Origin: Pseudomonas syringae CC1557
GTDB taxonomy: Bacteria; Pseudomonadota; Gammaproteobacteria; Pseudomonadales; Pseudomonadaceae
NCBI RefSeq assembly: GCF_000452705.1
Contig: NZ_CP007014.1
Coordinates: 62,001-126,000, forward strand
Reading direction: 5' to 3'
DNA length: 64,000 bases
Of the stretch, positions 27,815 to 35,839 are shown piece by piece. The stretch's first letter is position 1. Every line of letters starts with the position of its first letter. Under the pieces are notes generated by a model. It saw only the letters and a program-made list of their open reading frames with translations, had not been told where the DNA came from and searched no databases. Made by a program: the position numbers and the translations under genes.

Positions 27815-28619
27815 GCATCAACTGTTGGGTGCAGGTCTGGGCGCAATCATTGGTGTGGTGCTGGCCTTGACCGGTGCAGGCGGCGGCATTCTCGCGGTGC
27901 CGTTGCTGGTGTTCGGGCTGGGTTTAACGATTGTCGAAGCCGCGCCTGTCGGCCTGCTGGCAGTGGGGCTGGCGGCCGGGGTCGGTGCCGTGCTGGGGTT
28001 GCGTCAGGGCATCGTCCGCTATCGGGCCGCAGGTTACATCGCCGGTATCGGCGTGCTTGTGGCGCCGCTCGGCCTGTGGCTTGCCCATCGTCTGCCCAAT
28101 GCGCCACTGGCGCTGATTTTTTCCGGTGTGTTGCTGTATGCCTGCGGGCGCATGTTCATGCGCGCCAGTCGCGAGCTGCGCGACGGCCAACCTGCACCAC
28201 GGGCGGAAATACTGCCCTGTGTGCTCAACCCGCTGCAAGGGCGGCTGCGCTGGACCATGCCGTGTCTGCGTGCTCTGACGCTGACCGGCCTGGGCTCCGG
28301 CTTGCTCTCCGGCCTGCTTGGCGTCGGCGGCGGCTTCGTGATCATTCCGGCACTGACCCGCTACAGCGACCTGAACATGAAAAGCGTTGTGGCGACCTCA
28401 CTGGCAGTGATCGCACTGGTCTCGACCGGCAGTGTGATCACCGCATCGTTGACTGGCGTGATGCATTGGGCCGTGGGCGCTCCGTTCGCGTGCGGCGCGG
28501 TGCTCGGCCTGATCGGTGGCCGGCAGATCGCCCGCTACCTGGCCGGTCCGCGTTTGCAGCAGTTGTTTGCTGCATGCGGGATCGTTGCTGCGGCTATGTT
28601 GGTGCTTTCAGTGGTGTAG
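27798..28619 (+). CDS. TauE/SafE-family sulfite/anion permease
   Basis: A 273-residue inner-membrane protein with about eight helices and the TauE/SafE repeat signatures GLGAIIGVVLALTGAGGGI (about residues 12-30) and GLLSGLLGVGGGFVIIPAL (about 175-195). Family members move sulfite, sulfonates or related anions; export of the sulfite made by the dioxygenase is the simplest role here. The start overlaps the end of sqr by 17 nt, implying translational coupling. The ATG at 27798 has AAGAAGG 4-8 nt upstream; the ATG at 27807 is an alternative. Transport direction and substrate are inferred from context. Confidence 0.85.
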   Translation: MLHMVEHQLLGAGLGAIIGVVLALTGAGGGILAVPLLVFGLGLTIVEAAPVGLLAVGLAAGVGAVLGLRQGIVRYRAAGYIAGIGVLVAPLGLWLAHRLPNAPLALIFSGVLLYACGRMFMRASRELRDGQPAPRAEILPCVLNPLQGRLRWTMPCLRALTLTGLGSGLLSGLLGVGGGFVIIPALTRYSDLNMKSVVATSLAVIALVSTGSVITASLTGVMHWAVGAPFACGAVLGLIGGRQIARYLAGPRLQQLFAACGIVAAAMLVLSVV

Positions 28620-28660
28620 CCAGCGACGACCCTCCTGCCAATGTCGTAAGAATCCCCAAA

Positions 28661-28770
28661 CTGTAGGAGCGAACCTGTTCGCGAAGAGGCCGGTGCAGGC
28701 GCTGAAAACCTGTTGATCCGTTAATCCGCCTTCGCGAGCAAGCAAGCGTCGCCTGGCTCGCTTCCACTGG
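28661..28770. repeat. REP/BIME-type element: TGTAGGAGCGAAC-TTCGCGAAG family
   Basis: Contains TGTAGGAGCGAACCTGTTCGCGAAG and, in inverted orientation about 50 nt later, CTTCGCGAGCAAGC...GGCTCGCTTCCACTGG. This is the Pseudomonas REP sequence arranged as a bipartite mosaic element. It fills the gap between the permease gene and the convergent acetyl-CoA hydrolase gene and borders the right edge of the sulfur module. Confidence 0.75.
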
Positions 28771-28783
28771 AGTCAGGCATGAC

Positions 28784-30715
28784 TCAGCCCGTCAGCCCGG
28801 CTGTGTTCTGCAATCCGGCCAGCAGCAAGCGTTGATACAACTCCTCGCGCAGGCCTTGCGGGTTGTCCAGTTGCATGCGCTGCAGGTGCTGCTGGAAGGC
28901 TTCCGGATCGGGTGCGTCGAGGGTGGCTTTGCCCAGATCAAGAATCTCGCTCAGCTTGAGTTTGCTCTTCAGCCAGTTCAGCGCGCGCAGCAGGTCGCGT
29001 TCTTCGGGACTGAAGTCGCAGCCCAGCGGGTATTCGGTAAACAGTGACGGGTAATCCGCTGCGACGTCCCGCAGGCGCTCCGGAGTGTTTTGCGTGAAGC
29101 GCGGGTCGAGCTGGAAATCCTTGGGCAGCTTGCCCGCCTTCTGCGCCTGCTCGATCAGGCCGGACTGAAAGCGTGAATCGCTGATGTTCAGAATGCGCTC
29201 GATCACCGTCGCGTCAGTCTGACCACGCAGGTCCGCGATGCCGTACTCGGTGACGACAATATCGCGCAGGTGCCGGGGGATGGTCGTATGGCCGTACTGC
29301 CAGACGATATTGGAATTCACCTCGCCACCTGATTCACGCCAGCTGCGCAGCATCAGAATTGAACGAGCGCCTTCCAGGGCATGGGCCTGAGCGACAAAGT
29401 TGTACTGGCCGCCGACACCGCTGAGCACCCTGCCGTCTTCCAGTTGATCCGCCACTGCTGCGCCCATCAGGGTAACGGTGAAGGCGCTGTTGATGAAGCG
29501 GGCGTCGCGGCGTTGCAGGCGCTTGAGGTCTTCCTGACCGTACAGCTCGTTGATGTAGCTGATGGCGGTCATGTTGAACTGCGCCAGTCGCTCGGCCGGC
29601 AGCTCGCGCAGGCGCTCGTAGAAACTTGATGGCCCAAGGAAGAACCCACCATGCACGACTACGCCGTCGGGATGCGCGTCTTCGTCCAGGGTGCCCATAT
29701 TGGCCAGCCGTTGCAGTTCTACATCGGCATACACCTTGCGCCGTACGATTCCGGCGTCGGCCAGTACCAGCAGGCCGTTGACGAACATTTCGCTGCACCC
29801 GTAAAGCCCGCTGGCGAACGGCTGTGTACCGCCTTCGCGGTCGATCAGGGTCTGCCAGTTGCTCATGTTCAGCTCGGCCAGCAGGCTGCGCCATGTTTCG
29901 TTGTCGGCCTGCCGCGCCAGCAAGGCGCCGGTCAACGCATCACCCATCGAGCCAATGCCGATCTGCAACGTCCCGCCGTCGCGTACCAGCGTGCTGGCAT
30001 GCAGACCGATCAGGTGATCCTGATAACCCACAGGCATGTTGGGTGTGGAGAACAGTGTGCTGCGCTCGTCTTCGTCCAGAAGCAGGTCGAAGGCCTCGAC
30101 GTCGAGTTCCGAATCGCCCGGCATATACGGAAGGTCGACGTGGACCTGGCCGAGCATCAGGATGGTTTCCCCGGCGGCCCGTCGTTTGGCGATCATCGGC
30201 AGCAGGTCCAGGGTCACGTCCGGATTGCAGCTCAGGCTCAGCTTGCCCGGTCGTTGATCATCACGCGCCACCAGTTGCGCGACCAGGTTCAGGCCGTTGG
30301 CGTTGATGTCGCGCGCGGCATGGCTGTAATTGCTGCTGACGTAGTCCTGCTGGGCAGGCGGGCTGTCGAGCAGGCTACCCGGCTGCATGAAGAACTGCTG
30401 GACGTGAATGTTGGGCGGCAGTTTGTCGCGACGTAGCGCGGCGAGGTAGTCGAGTTCCGGGTAATCACCGAAAGTCCGTTCCAGGAACGGTTCCAGAAAC
30501 CGCGCCTGTAAACCTTCACCTGGCGTGGGTCGGCCGAGCGTCAACGCGGTGTAGATCGTCAGGCGTCGTTCGGGCAATTGACTGATGCGCTGATACAGCG
30601 CGTTGACGAACCGATTGGGCTTGCCGAGGCCCAGCGGCATGCCGAGATGAATGTGCTCGGGTAACTGCGCCAGAACGTGATCGACGGCTTGCTGGATGGA
30701 ACAGGAATACGGCAT
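28784..30715 (-). CDS. Acetyl-CoA hydrolase/transferase family protein
   Basis: A 643-residue cytosolic protein of the acetyl-CoA hydrolase/transferase C-terminal-domain group (class I CoA-transferase fold). N-terminal half holds QAVDHVLAQLPEHIHLGMPLGLGKP; the GGTLQIGIGSMGDALTGAL glycine loop is near 245-263; the C-terminal family signature is DIVVTEYGIADLRGQTDATV (about 490-510). It moves CoA between acyl-CoA and carboxylates or hydrolyses acyl-CoA. It is longer than the typical about 500-residue enzyme by an N-terminal and a C-terminal stretch, like orthologues in pseudomonads. It is a single-gene unit with REP-type repeats on both sides. Confidence 0.85.
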   Translation of the reverse strand: MPYSCSIQQAVDHVLAQLPEHIHLGMPLGLGKPNRFVNALYQRISQLPERRLTIYTALTLGRPTPGEGLQARFLEPFLERTFGDYPELDYLAALRRDKLPPNIHVQQFFMQPGSLLDSPPAQQDYVSSNYSHAARDINANGLNLVAQLVARDDQRPGKLSLSCNPDVTLDLLPMIAKRRAAGETILMLGQVHVDLPYMPGDSELDVEAFDLLLDEDERSTLFSTPNMPVGYQDHLIGLHASTLVRDGGTLQIGIGSMGDALTGALLARQADNETWRSLLAELNMSNWQTLIDREGGTQPFASGLYGCSEMFVNGLLVLADAGIVRRKVYADVELQRLANMGTLDEDAHPDGVVVHGGFFLGPSSFYERLRELPAERLAQFNMTAISYINELYGQEDLKRLQRRDARFINSAFTVTLMGAAVADQLEDGRVLSGVGGQYNFVAQAHALEGARSILMLRSWRESGGEVNSNIVWQYGHTTIPRHLRDIVVTEYGIADLRGQTDATVIERILNISDSRFQSGLIEQAQKAGKLPKDFQLDPRFTQNTPERLRDVAADYPSLFTEYPLGCDFSPEERDLLRALNWLKSKLKLSEILDLGKATLDAPDPEAFQQHLQRMQLDNPQGLREELYQRLLLAGLQNTAGLTG

Positions 30716-30789
30716 CCAAGCTCTCCTGAATTATTATTGGGTGCAGGTTGGACCGGTGATGAAGCGAAAGCGTTGCATGCTCGCCATGC

Positions 30790-30912
30790 ATGGTTCAAGC
30801 GCCCTACTTCTGGCGGCTGTACCGGCCTCTTCGCGAGCAAGCGAAGCGTCGTCCGGCTCGCTCCCACGAGACGTATGTATAGCGATGGGCGCGGAGCGTG
30901 GAAACGAGAATC
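30790..30912. repeat. Composite repeat: REP-type unit followed by palindromic-repeat fragment (copy D)
   Basis: The first part (about 30790-30870) reads GGTTCAAGCGCC...ACCGGCCTCTTCGCGAGCAAGCG...GGCTCGCTCCCACG, related to the unit at 46.59-46.68 kb. The second part (about 30880-30912) is GATGGGCGCGGAGCGTGGAAACGAG, a remnant of the other repeat family. Non-coding, between the CoA-transferase gene and the cytochrome gene. Confidence 0.65.
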
Positions 30913-30917
30913 TACGC

Positions 30918-31241
30918 TTACTTCAGCCCGGACATGCTCTGGATGGCGCTCTTCAGTTCGTCGTCTGTGCAATCGCCGCAGGTGCCTTTCGGAGGCATGA
31001 TGCCAATGCCTTTTATAGTGCTGGCCAGCAGGCCATCGAGGCCGCCGGTTTTTTGCGCTCGTGCTTCCCAGGCTTCGGTATCGCCGATTTTCGGCGCGTT
31101 GAGCAGACCTACGCTGTGACAGGCGACGCAATGGGCGGCGATGATGTCGTCAGGGGCTCGGGCGGTGTCGGCGGCTTGCACATTGAAGACCCACAGCGTC
31201 AAAACGCCTGCGATGCTCAGAATCTTCCGGTTCGGTTTCAC
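30918..31241 (-). CDS. Cytochrome c5-type periplasmic cytochrome c
   Basis: A 107-residue secreted haem protein. A signal peptide (residues 1-23, cleavage after VQA) is followed by the haem-attachment motif CVACH (38-42), axial Met82 in GIMPPKG, and an extra cysteine pair C88/C91 (TCGDCT), the disulfide typical of cytochrome c5 (CycB). Mature protein about 84 residues, as expected. It lies 22 nt downstream of the PauR-like gene in the same direction. The electron donor is unknown; the c5 class serves respiratory electron transfer. Confidence 0.92.
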   Translation of the reverse strand: MKPNRKILSIAGVLTLWVFNVQAADTARAPDDIIAAHCVACHSVGLLNAPKIGDTEAWEARAQKTGGLDGLLASTIKGIGIMPPKGTCGDCTDDELKSAIQSMSGLK

Positions 31242-31263
31242 ACTGCACTCATCGCGAAGGCAC

Positions 31264-31812
31264 TCAGAAATTGGCCGGTGTCGCGGCGCTGATCAAGCGC
31301 GCCGGGACGTCGAACGGGTTGCGAAAGCGATGCGGCCGGGTGCTTTCGAAATAGTAGCTGTCACCCGCTTCGAGCACGTAGGTATCGAGTCCGACCACCA
31401 GCTCAAGCCGCCCCTCCACGAGGATGCCGGTTTCTTCGCCCTCGTGAACCAGCATTTCTTCACCGGTATCAGCGCCCGGCGGATAGGTTTCCGTGAGAAA
31501 GGCGATGGCGCGACCCTGATGCGACTTGCCGACCAGCTTCATGGTCACGGCACCGTCCGAGATATCGATCAAATCACTGGCCTTGTAGACCACTTGAGCC
31601 GAATTCTCCGGGACGGTTTCTTCCGAGAAGAACTCGACCATGGACATGGGGATGCCGCTCAGTACCTTGCGCAGGGAGCTGATCGAAGGGCTTACGCTGT
31701 TTTTCTCGATCATGGAAATGGTGCTGTTGGTCACGCCTGCCCGCTTGGCGAGTTCGCGCTGGGACAGGCCCTTGAGCTTGCGGATCGATTGCAGCCGTTC
31801 ACCCACGTCCAA
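31264..31812 (-). CDS. pauR: XRE-cupin transcriptional regulator, PauR/PuuR-like
   Basis: A 182-residue regulator: helix-turn-helix of the XRE class (about 6-58, LSQRELAKRAGVTNSTISMIE) and a C-terminal cupin (about 105-178, HEGEETGILVEGRLELVVG). This architecture, length and position between dadX and a c5 cytochrome match P. aeruginosa PA5301 (PauR), the repressor of gamma-glutamylated polyamine catabolism; that correspondence is from memory. Candidate targets in this window are the FAD oxidase at 35.8 kb and aldehyde dehydrogenase at 42 kb. It is transcribed with the dadX group (125 nt gap) or from its own promoter. Confidence 0.82.
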   Translation of the reverse strand: MDVGERLQSIRKLKGLSQRELAKRAGVTNSTISMIEKNSVSPSISSLRKVLSGIPMSMVEFFSEETVPENSAQVVYKASDLIDISDGAVTMKLVGKSHQGRAIAFLTETYPPGADTGEEMLVHEGEETGILVEGRLELVVGLDTYVLEAGDSYYFESTRPHRFRNPFDVPARLISAATPANF

Positions 31813-31937
31813 TGCGGTATTCCCTCAGTCTTTGTCAGGTCAAGTCGGTATGAACGCCATCATGGCAACAGCGTTCAATATTTACAACAGTTCGACAGGC
31901 ACCGGCGCAGCAAGGGAGCCGCTGGAATGATCAGCAA

Positions 31938-33011
31938 TCAATGTTCGGAATAGGTCCGCGGGACTCGCCGCAGGTTGCAGAATATCTGGTAAGGAATTGT
32001 GTCTGCCTGCGCGGCGACTTCGCTGGCCAGCACCTCTTTGCCCCATAGCTCGACCCGACTGCCGATACCGGCCTGCGGCAGGTGGGTCAGGTCTACGGAG
32101 AGCATGTCCATGGACACCCGGCCGACCAGTCTGGAGCGTTGGCCGTCGATCTGCACCGGTGTCCCGCTCGGCGCATGGCGTGGATAGCCGTCGGCATAAC
32201 CTATCGCAACCGCGCCGATACGCGAAGGCTTGTCGGTGACGAACGTCGCGCCGTAGCCCACGGCTTCGCCGGCCGGCAGCTCGCGGACGCTGATGATCTT
32301 CGATTCCAGGGTCATGACCGGTTGCAGGCGGTCGGCAAGAGGCTGCGCCTGATCAAACGGTGTCGCTCCGTAGAGCATGATGCCGGTGCGCGACCAGTCA
32401 CTGGGGATCTTCGGCCAGCCCATCACGGCAGGAGAGTTCTTCAGGCTGGTCTCCGCCGCCAGCCCTTGGCAGGTGGTTTCGAAAACGGCGCACTGTGCCG
32501 CGCTCGATGAGCTGTTCAGCTCGTCCGCGCAGGCGAAGTGGGTCATCAATACGATCTTCGCCACCTTGCCGGTTGCCAGCAGGCGTTGATACGCCGCGCG
32601 ATACTCGAACGGATGCAGCCCGACACGGTGCATGCCGGTGTCGAGCTTGAGCCAGACCGTCAGCGGCTTGCCTGGATGCGCCCGTTCGATGGCTTCCAGT
32701 TGCCAGGGCGAATGCACAACCGTCCAGAAATCATGCTCGACAATCAGGGCCAGCTCGTCGGCCTCAAAAAAACCTTCCAGCAGCAGAATCGGCGCGCGGA
32801 TACCCGCCGCACGCAATTCGAGCGCCTCTTCGATGCAGGCCACTGCAAAACCGTCGGCCTGCGCTTCGAGGGTTTGGGCCACACGCACTGCGCCGTGGCC
32901 ATAGGCGTCGGCCTTGATCACCGCGAGGGCTTTGCCGCCGCTGCTTTCACGGGCCAGTTGATAGTTGTGGCGCAGTGCCTGGAGATCGATAAGGGCGCGG
33001 GCTGGACGCAT
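31938..33011 (-). CDS. dadX: Catabolic alanine racemase DadX
   Basis: A 357-residue fold-type III PLP enzyme. The cofactor lysine Lys33 lies in [11 protein letters not shown], the second catalytic residue Tyr252 in AVGYGATF, and [11 protein letters not shown] (120-130) contacts the cofactor. It interconverts L- and D-alanine, feeding the D-isomer to DadA upstream. The order dadA-RidA-dadX on one strand is the conserved catabolic D-alanine operon, which distinguishes it from the biosynthetic Alr. Stop codon lies 125 nt before the pauR start. Confidence 0.96.
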   Translation of the reverse strand: MRPARALIDLQALRHNYQLARESSGGKALAVIKADAYGHGAVRVAQTLEAQADGFAVACIEEALELRAAGIRAPILLLEGFFEADELALIVEHDFWTVVHSPWQLEAIERAHPGKPLTVWLKLDTGMHRVGLHPFEYRAAYQRLLATGKVAKIVLMTHFACADELNSSSSAAQCAVFETTCQGLAAETSLKNSPAVMGWPKIPSDWSRTGIMLYGATPFDQAQPLADRLQPVMTLESKIISVRELPAGEAVGYGATFVTDKPSRIGAVAIGYADGYPRHAPSGTPVQIDGQRSRLVGRVSMDMLSVDLTHLPQAGIGSRVELWGKEVLASEVAAQADTIPYQIFCNLRRVPRTYSEH

Positions 33012-33092
33012 GGTGACGTTGATTGCCTGAAGAAAGTAAGCAGAGGAAATTGCCCAACGTCGAGAGTTGCGTCGCCGGGCAGGTGTGCAACG

Positions 33093-33446
33093 TTATGGCA
33101 GTGCAGCAACCACCGACAGTTCGACCAGGATTTCTGGTTCGCACAGTTTGGCCTCGACCGTTGCGCGCGCAGGGGCGAAGCCTTTGGGCAGCCACTTGTC
33201 CCACACGCTGTTCATGCCAGCGAAGTGGGCATCGATGTCTTTCAGGTAAATGGTGACCGATAGAATGCGCGTCTTGTCGGTGCCGGCCAGATCCAGCAAG
33301 CGCTCGATGCTGTTGAGGACCTCTTTGGTCTGCTGTTCGACACCCGCAGTCATGTCATTGCCTACCTGGCCCGACAGATACACGGTGCCATTGTGGACAA
33401 CGACCTGACTCATGCGCTCATTGGTGAGCTGGCGCTGGATTGACAT
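33093..33446 (-). CDS. RidA-family enamine/imine deaminase, dad-operon associated
   Basis: A 117-residue YjgF/RidA protein with the family pattern ([10 protein letters not shown] near residues 21-30, ending [10 protein letters not shown]). The ligand-binding Arg is present in [10 protein letters not shown] and Glu in LVELSV, so it is likely active in hydrolysing reactive enamines/imines. Its start lies inside the end of dadA (29-nt overlap, 33418-33446), so it is translationally coupled to the enzyme that makes imino acids. AGGAG lies about 10 nt before the ATG at 33446; an ATG at 33455 with the same site closer by is an alternative start. A second RidA gene, unlinked to dad, lies at 60760. 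Confidence 0.88.
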   Translation of the reverse strand: MSIQRQLTNERMSQVVVHNGTVYLSGQVGNDMTAGVEQQTKEVLNSIERLLDLAGTDKTRILSVTIYLKDIDAHFAGMNSVWDKWLPKGFAPARATVEAKLCEPEILVELSVVAALP

Positions 33447-34719
33447 GCTTTGCATTCTCCTGGGTGTTGCCATAGCGAGAGATATCGAGACCTTCGGCAC
33501 TGATTCGAGGCGTCTTGCAGGCAATCAGATCGGCCAGCAGGCGGCCGGAACCGCACGCCATCGTCCAGCCCAGCGTGCCGTGACCGGTATTGAGGAACAG
33601 GTTACGGAACGCTGTGGCACCTACGATCGGCGTGCCGTCGGGCGTTGTCGGACGCAACCCGGTCCAGAAACTGGCCTGGGTCAGGTCGCCGCCCTGAGGA
33701 TAGAGGTCACCGACGATCATCTCCAGTGTTTCGCGTCGACGTGGATTGAGCGACAGGTCAAAACCGGCGATTTCTGCCATGCCGCCGACCCGGATACGGT
33801 TGTCGAAGCGGGTGATGGCGACCTTGTAGGTTTCATCGAGAATGGTCGACGTCGGCGCCATCTCAGGGTTGGTGATCGGCACGGTCAGCGAATAGCCCTT
33901 GAGCGGGTACACCGGGGCTTTAATGCCCAGTGGCTTGAGCAGCTGTGGTGAATAACTGCCGAGCGCCAGCACGTAGCGGTCGGCCGTTTCCAGCTGGCCA
34001 TCGATCCACACGCCGTTGATGCGGTCGCCGGCGTGGTCGAGGCGCTCGATGTTCTGCCCATAACGGAACTCGACGCCCAGCGCTATCGCCATCTCGGCCA
34101 GCCGGGTCGTGAATAACTGGCAATCGCCGGTTTGGTCATTGGGCAGGCGCAGCGCGCCGCTGAGGATACCGGTGACACCGGCCAGCGCAGGTTCGACCCG
34201 GGCGATGCCTTCGCGATCGAGCAATTCATAAGGAACACCTGACTGCTCCAGCACGGAAATGTCCTTGGCGGCATTGTCCAGTTGCGCCTGGGTGCGGAAC
34301 AGTTGAGTGGTGCCCAGGCTGCGCCCTTCATAGGCGATGCCGGTCTCGATGCGCAGTTCGTCGAGGCAATCGCGACTGTATTCGGACAGCCGCACCATGC
34401 GTTCTTTGTTGACGGCATACCGGCTGGCGGTGCAGTTGCGCAGCATTTGCGCCATCCACAGGTACTGATCGATATCCGCGGTTGCTTTGATGGCCAGCGG
34501 GGAATGGCGCTGCAACAGCCATTTGATGGCTTTCAGCGGAACGCCCGGCGCAGCCCAGGGCGAGGCATAGCCCGGCGAGACCTGACCGGCGTTGGCGAAG
34601 CTGGTTTCCATGCCCGCTGCAGGCTGACGGTCAACCACTGTCACCTGGAAGCCGGCACGCGCCAGATAGTAGGCACTGGTGGTACCGATCACACCACTAC
34701 CAAGGACCAGAACACGCAT
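33418..34719 (-). CDS. dadA: D-amino acid dehydrogenase small subunit DadA
   Basis: A 433-residue flavoprotein of the DAO family. The FAD dinucleotide motif is [18 protein letters not shown] (3-20), followed by the [19 protein letters not shown] segment, and the C-terminal [20 protein letters not shown] signature. It oxidises D-alanine and other D-amino acids at the membrane, passing electrons to the respiratory chain. Length matches the 432-residue family norm. It starts the dadA-RidA-dadX group and is divergent from lrp; Lrp/DadR is the known activator of dad genes in Pseudomonas. Confidence 0.97.
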   Translation of the reverse strand: MRVLVLGSGVIGTTSAYYLARAGFQVTVVDRQPAAGMETSFANAGQVSPGYASPWAAPGVPLKAIKWLLQRHSPLAIKATADIDQYLWMAQMLRNCTASRYAVNKERMVRLSEYSRDCLDELRIETGIAYEGRSLGTTQLFRTQAQLDNAAKDISVLEQSGVPYELLDREGIARVEPALAGVTGILSGALRLPNDQTGDCQLFTTRLAEMAIALGVEFRYGQNIERLDHAGDRINGVWIDGQLETADRYVLALGSYSPQLLKPLGIKAPVYPLKGYSLTVPITNPEMAPTSTILDETYKVAITRFDNRIRVGGMAEIAGFDLSLNPRRRETLEMIVGDLYPQGGDLTQASFWTGLRPTTPDGTPIVGATAFRNLFLNTGHGTLGWTMACGSGRLLADLIACKTPRISAEGLDISRYGNTQENAKHVNPAPAHQ

Positions 34720-34812
34720 GTCGATAACCTCATCGCGGATATCCGCTGATATTTCGAAGTTTTAAGCAAGAATGTGGGCAGTATATTGAGCAATAGGCAG
34801 TGCTTCTCACTG

Positions 34813-34826
34813 TATAAACATTTATA
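34813..34826. promoter_or_regulatory. AT-rich palindrome in the dadA-lrp divergent control region
   Basis: TATAAA-CA-TTTATA, a 6-bp perfect inverted repeat in the 157-nt region between the dadA (minus) and lrp (plus) starts (34720-34876). The region is clearly more AT-rich than its surroundings. It could be an Lrp site or overlap the -10 boxes of the two promoters. No firm assignment. Confidence 0.35.
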
Positions 34827-34876
34827 TTCAGCGTTTATTCACGGCCAAAAACGCTTTGCCAGAGGGGAATGTACCC

Positions 34877-35365
34877 GTGCGCACTCAACACCAGTCAAAC
34901 CGCGAGCTGGACAAGATCGACCGCAATATCCTGCGCATCCTGCAAGCGGACGGGCGCATCTCGTTCACCGAGCTGGGCGAGCGGGTCGGCCTCTCGACCA
35001 CACCCTGTACGGAACGGGTCCGCAGGCTGGAACGCGAAGGGATCATCATGGGCTACAACGCCCGCCTGAACCCGCAAAGCCTCAAGGCCAGTCTGCTGGT
35101 ATTCGTGGAGATCAGTCTGGATTACAAGTCCGGCGATACGTTCGAAGAGTTCCGCCGCGCGGTGCTGAAGCTGCCGCATGTGCTGGAGTGCCATCTGGTG
35201 TCCGGTGACTTCGACTATCTGGTCAAGGCGCGTATTTCCGAGATGGCGTCCTACCGCAAACTGCTGGGCGACATCCTGCTCAAGTTGCCCCACGTGCGCG
35301 AGTCGAAGAGCTATATCGTGATGGAAGAAGTGAAGGAGAGCCTGAACCTGCCGATTGCCGACTGA
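34877..35365 (+). CDS. lrp: Leucine-responsive regulatory protein (Lrp/DadR)
   Basis: A 162-residue Lrp/AsnC regulator: N-terminal helix-turn-helix (about 11-63, ISFTELGERVGLSTTPCTERVRRLE) and a C-terminal RAM/effector domain (about 70-150, VLECHLVSGDFDYLVKARI). Start GTG at 34877 (AGAGGGGA about 8 nt upstream) yields the conserved RTQHQSNRELDKIDRNILRI opening; the longer TTG frame from 34856 has an odd extension. Divergent from dadA, matching DadR of P. aeruginosa, an L-alanine-responsive activator of dadAX. Convergent with the YkgJ-type gene (15-nt gap). Confidence 0.95.
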   Translation: MRTQHQSNRELDKIDRNILRILQADGRISFTELGERVGLSTTPCTERVRRLEREGIIMGYNARLNPQSLKASLLVFVEISLDYKSGDTFEEFRRAVLKLPHVLECHLVSGDFDYLVKARISEMASYRKLLGDILLKLPHVRESKSYIVMEEVKESLNLPIAD

Positions 35366-35380
35366 TGTCGCGGGCCCGCT

Positions 35381-35734
35381 TTACACCAGTACTTGCCGGG
35401 TCGAGGCCATGAACTGGTGAATCTGTTTCTCGACCCGTGGATGGATCAGTTCGACCGGGCGCCGGCCGTTGGGGCATGGCAGGCTTGCGGTAGTACCGAA
35501 CAGACGGCAGATCAGCGGGCGTTCTTCATAGACTGTGCAGCCTTGTGGCCCGAGGTGCACACAGTTGAGTTCGTCCAGCGCGGCTTCCTGCTCGGCGGCA
35601 GTCTTGCGTGGCAGGCGTGACATTTCTTCGGAGGACGTCGTGACCGGGCCGCAGCAGTCATGACAGCCAGGCACGCACTCGAACGAGGGGATCTGACGTC
35701 GTAAATCGAGGACTTTCTGACGGTTGCAGCTCAT
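35381..35734 (-). CDS. YkgJ-family cysteine-cluster protein
   Basis: A 117-residue small protein with the cysteine arrangement CVPGCHDCC (about 20-28) and later cysteines in LNCVHLGPQGC and ICRLFGTT, i.e. the YkgJ/zinc- or iron-binding CxxxCxxCC type. The ATG at 35734 is preceded by AGGTGG; the frame continues to 35788 without support. Function is unknown: some relatives bind Fe-S clusters. Nothing in its surroundings points to a partner except the FAD oxidase gene divergent from it. Confidence 0.85.
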   Translation of the reverse strand: MSCNRQKVLDLRRQIPSFECVPGCHDCCGPVTTSSEEMSRLPRKTAAEQEAALDELNCVHLGPQGCTVYEERPLICRLFGTTASLPCPNGRRPVELIHPRVEKQIHQFMASTRQVLV

Positions 35735-35839
35735 TGAATTGACCACCTGGAAGCAATGCCGGGAGTTTGCCTCAGTTGGCAGGCGCATGACAGCGGCTTA
35801 TCCTCCCGACCACCCAGACGCCGCCAACAGGACAAATCC

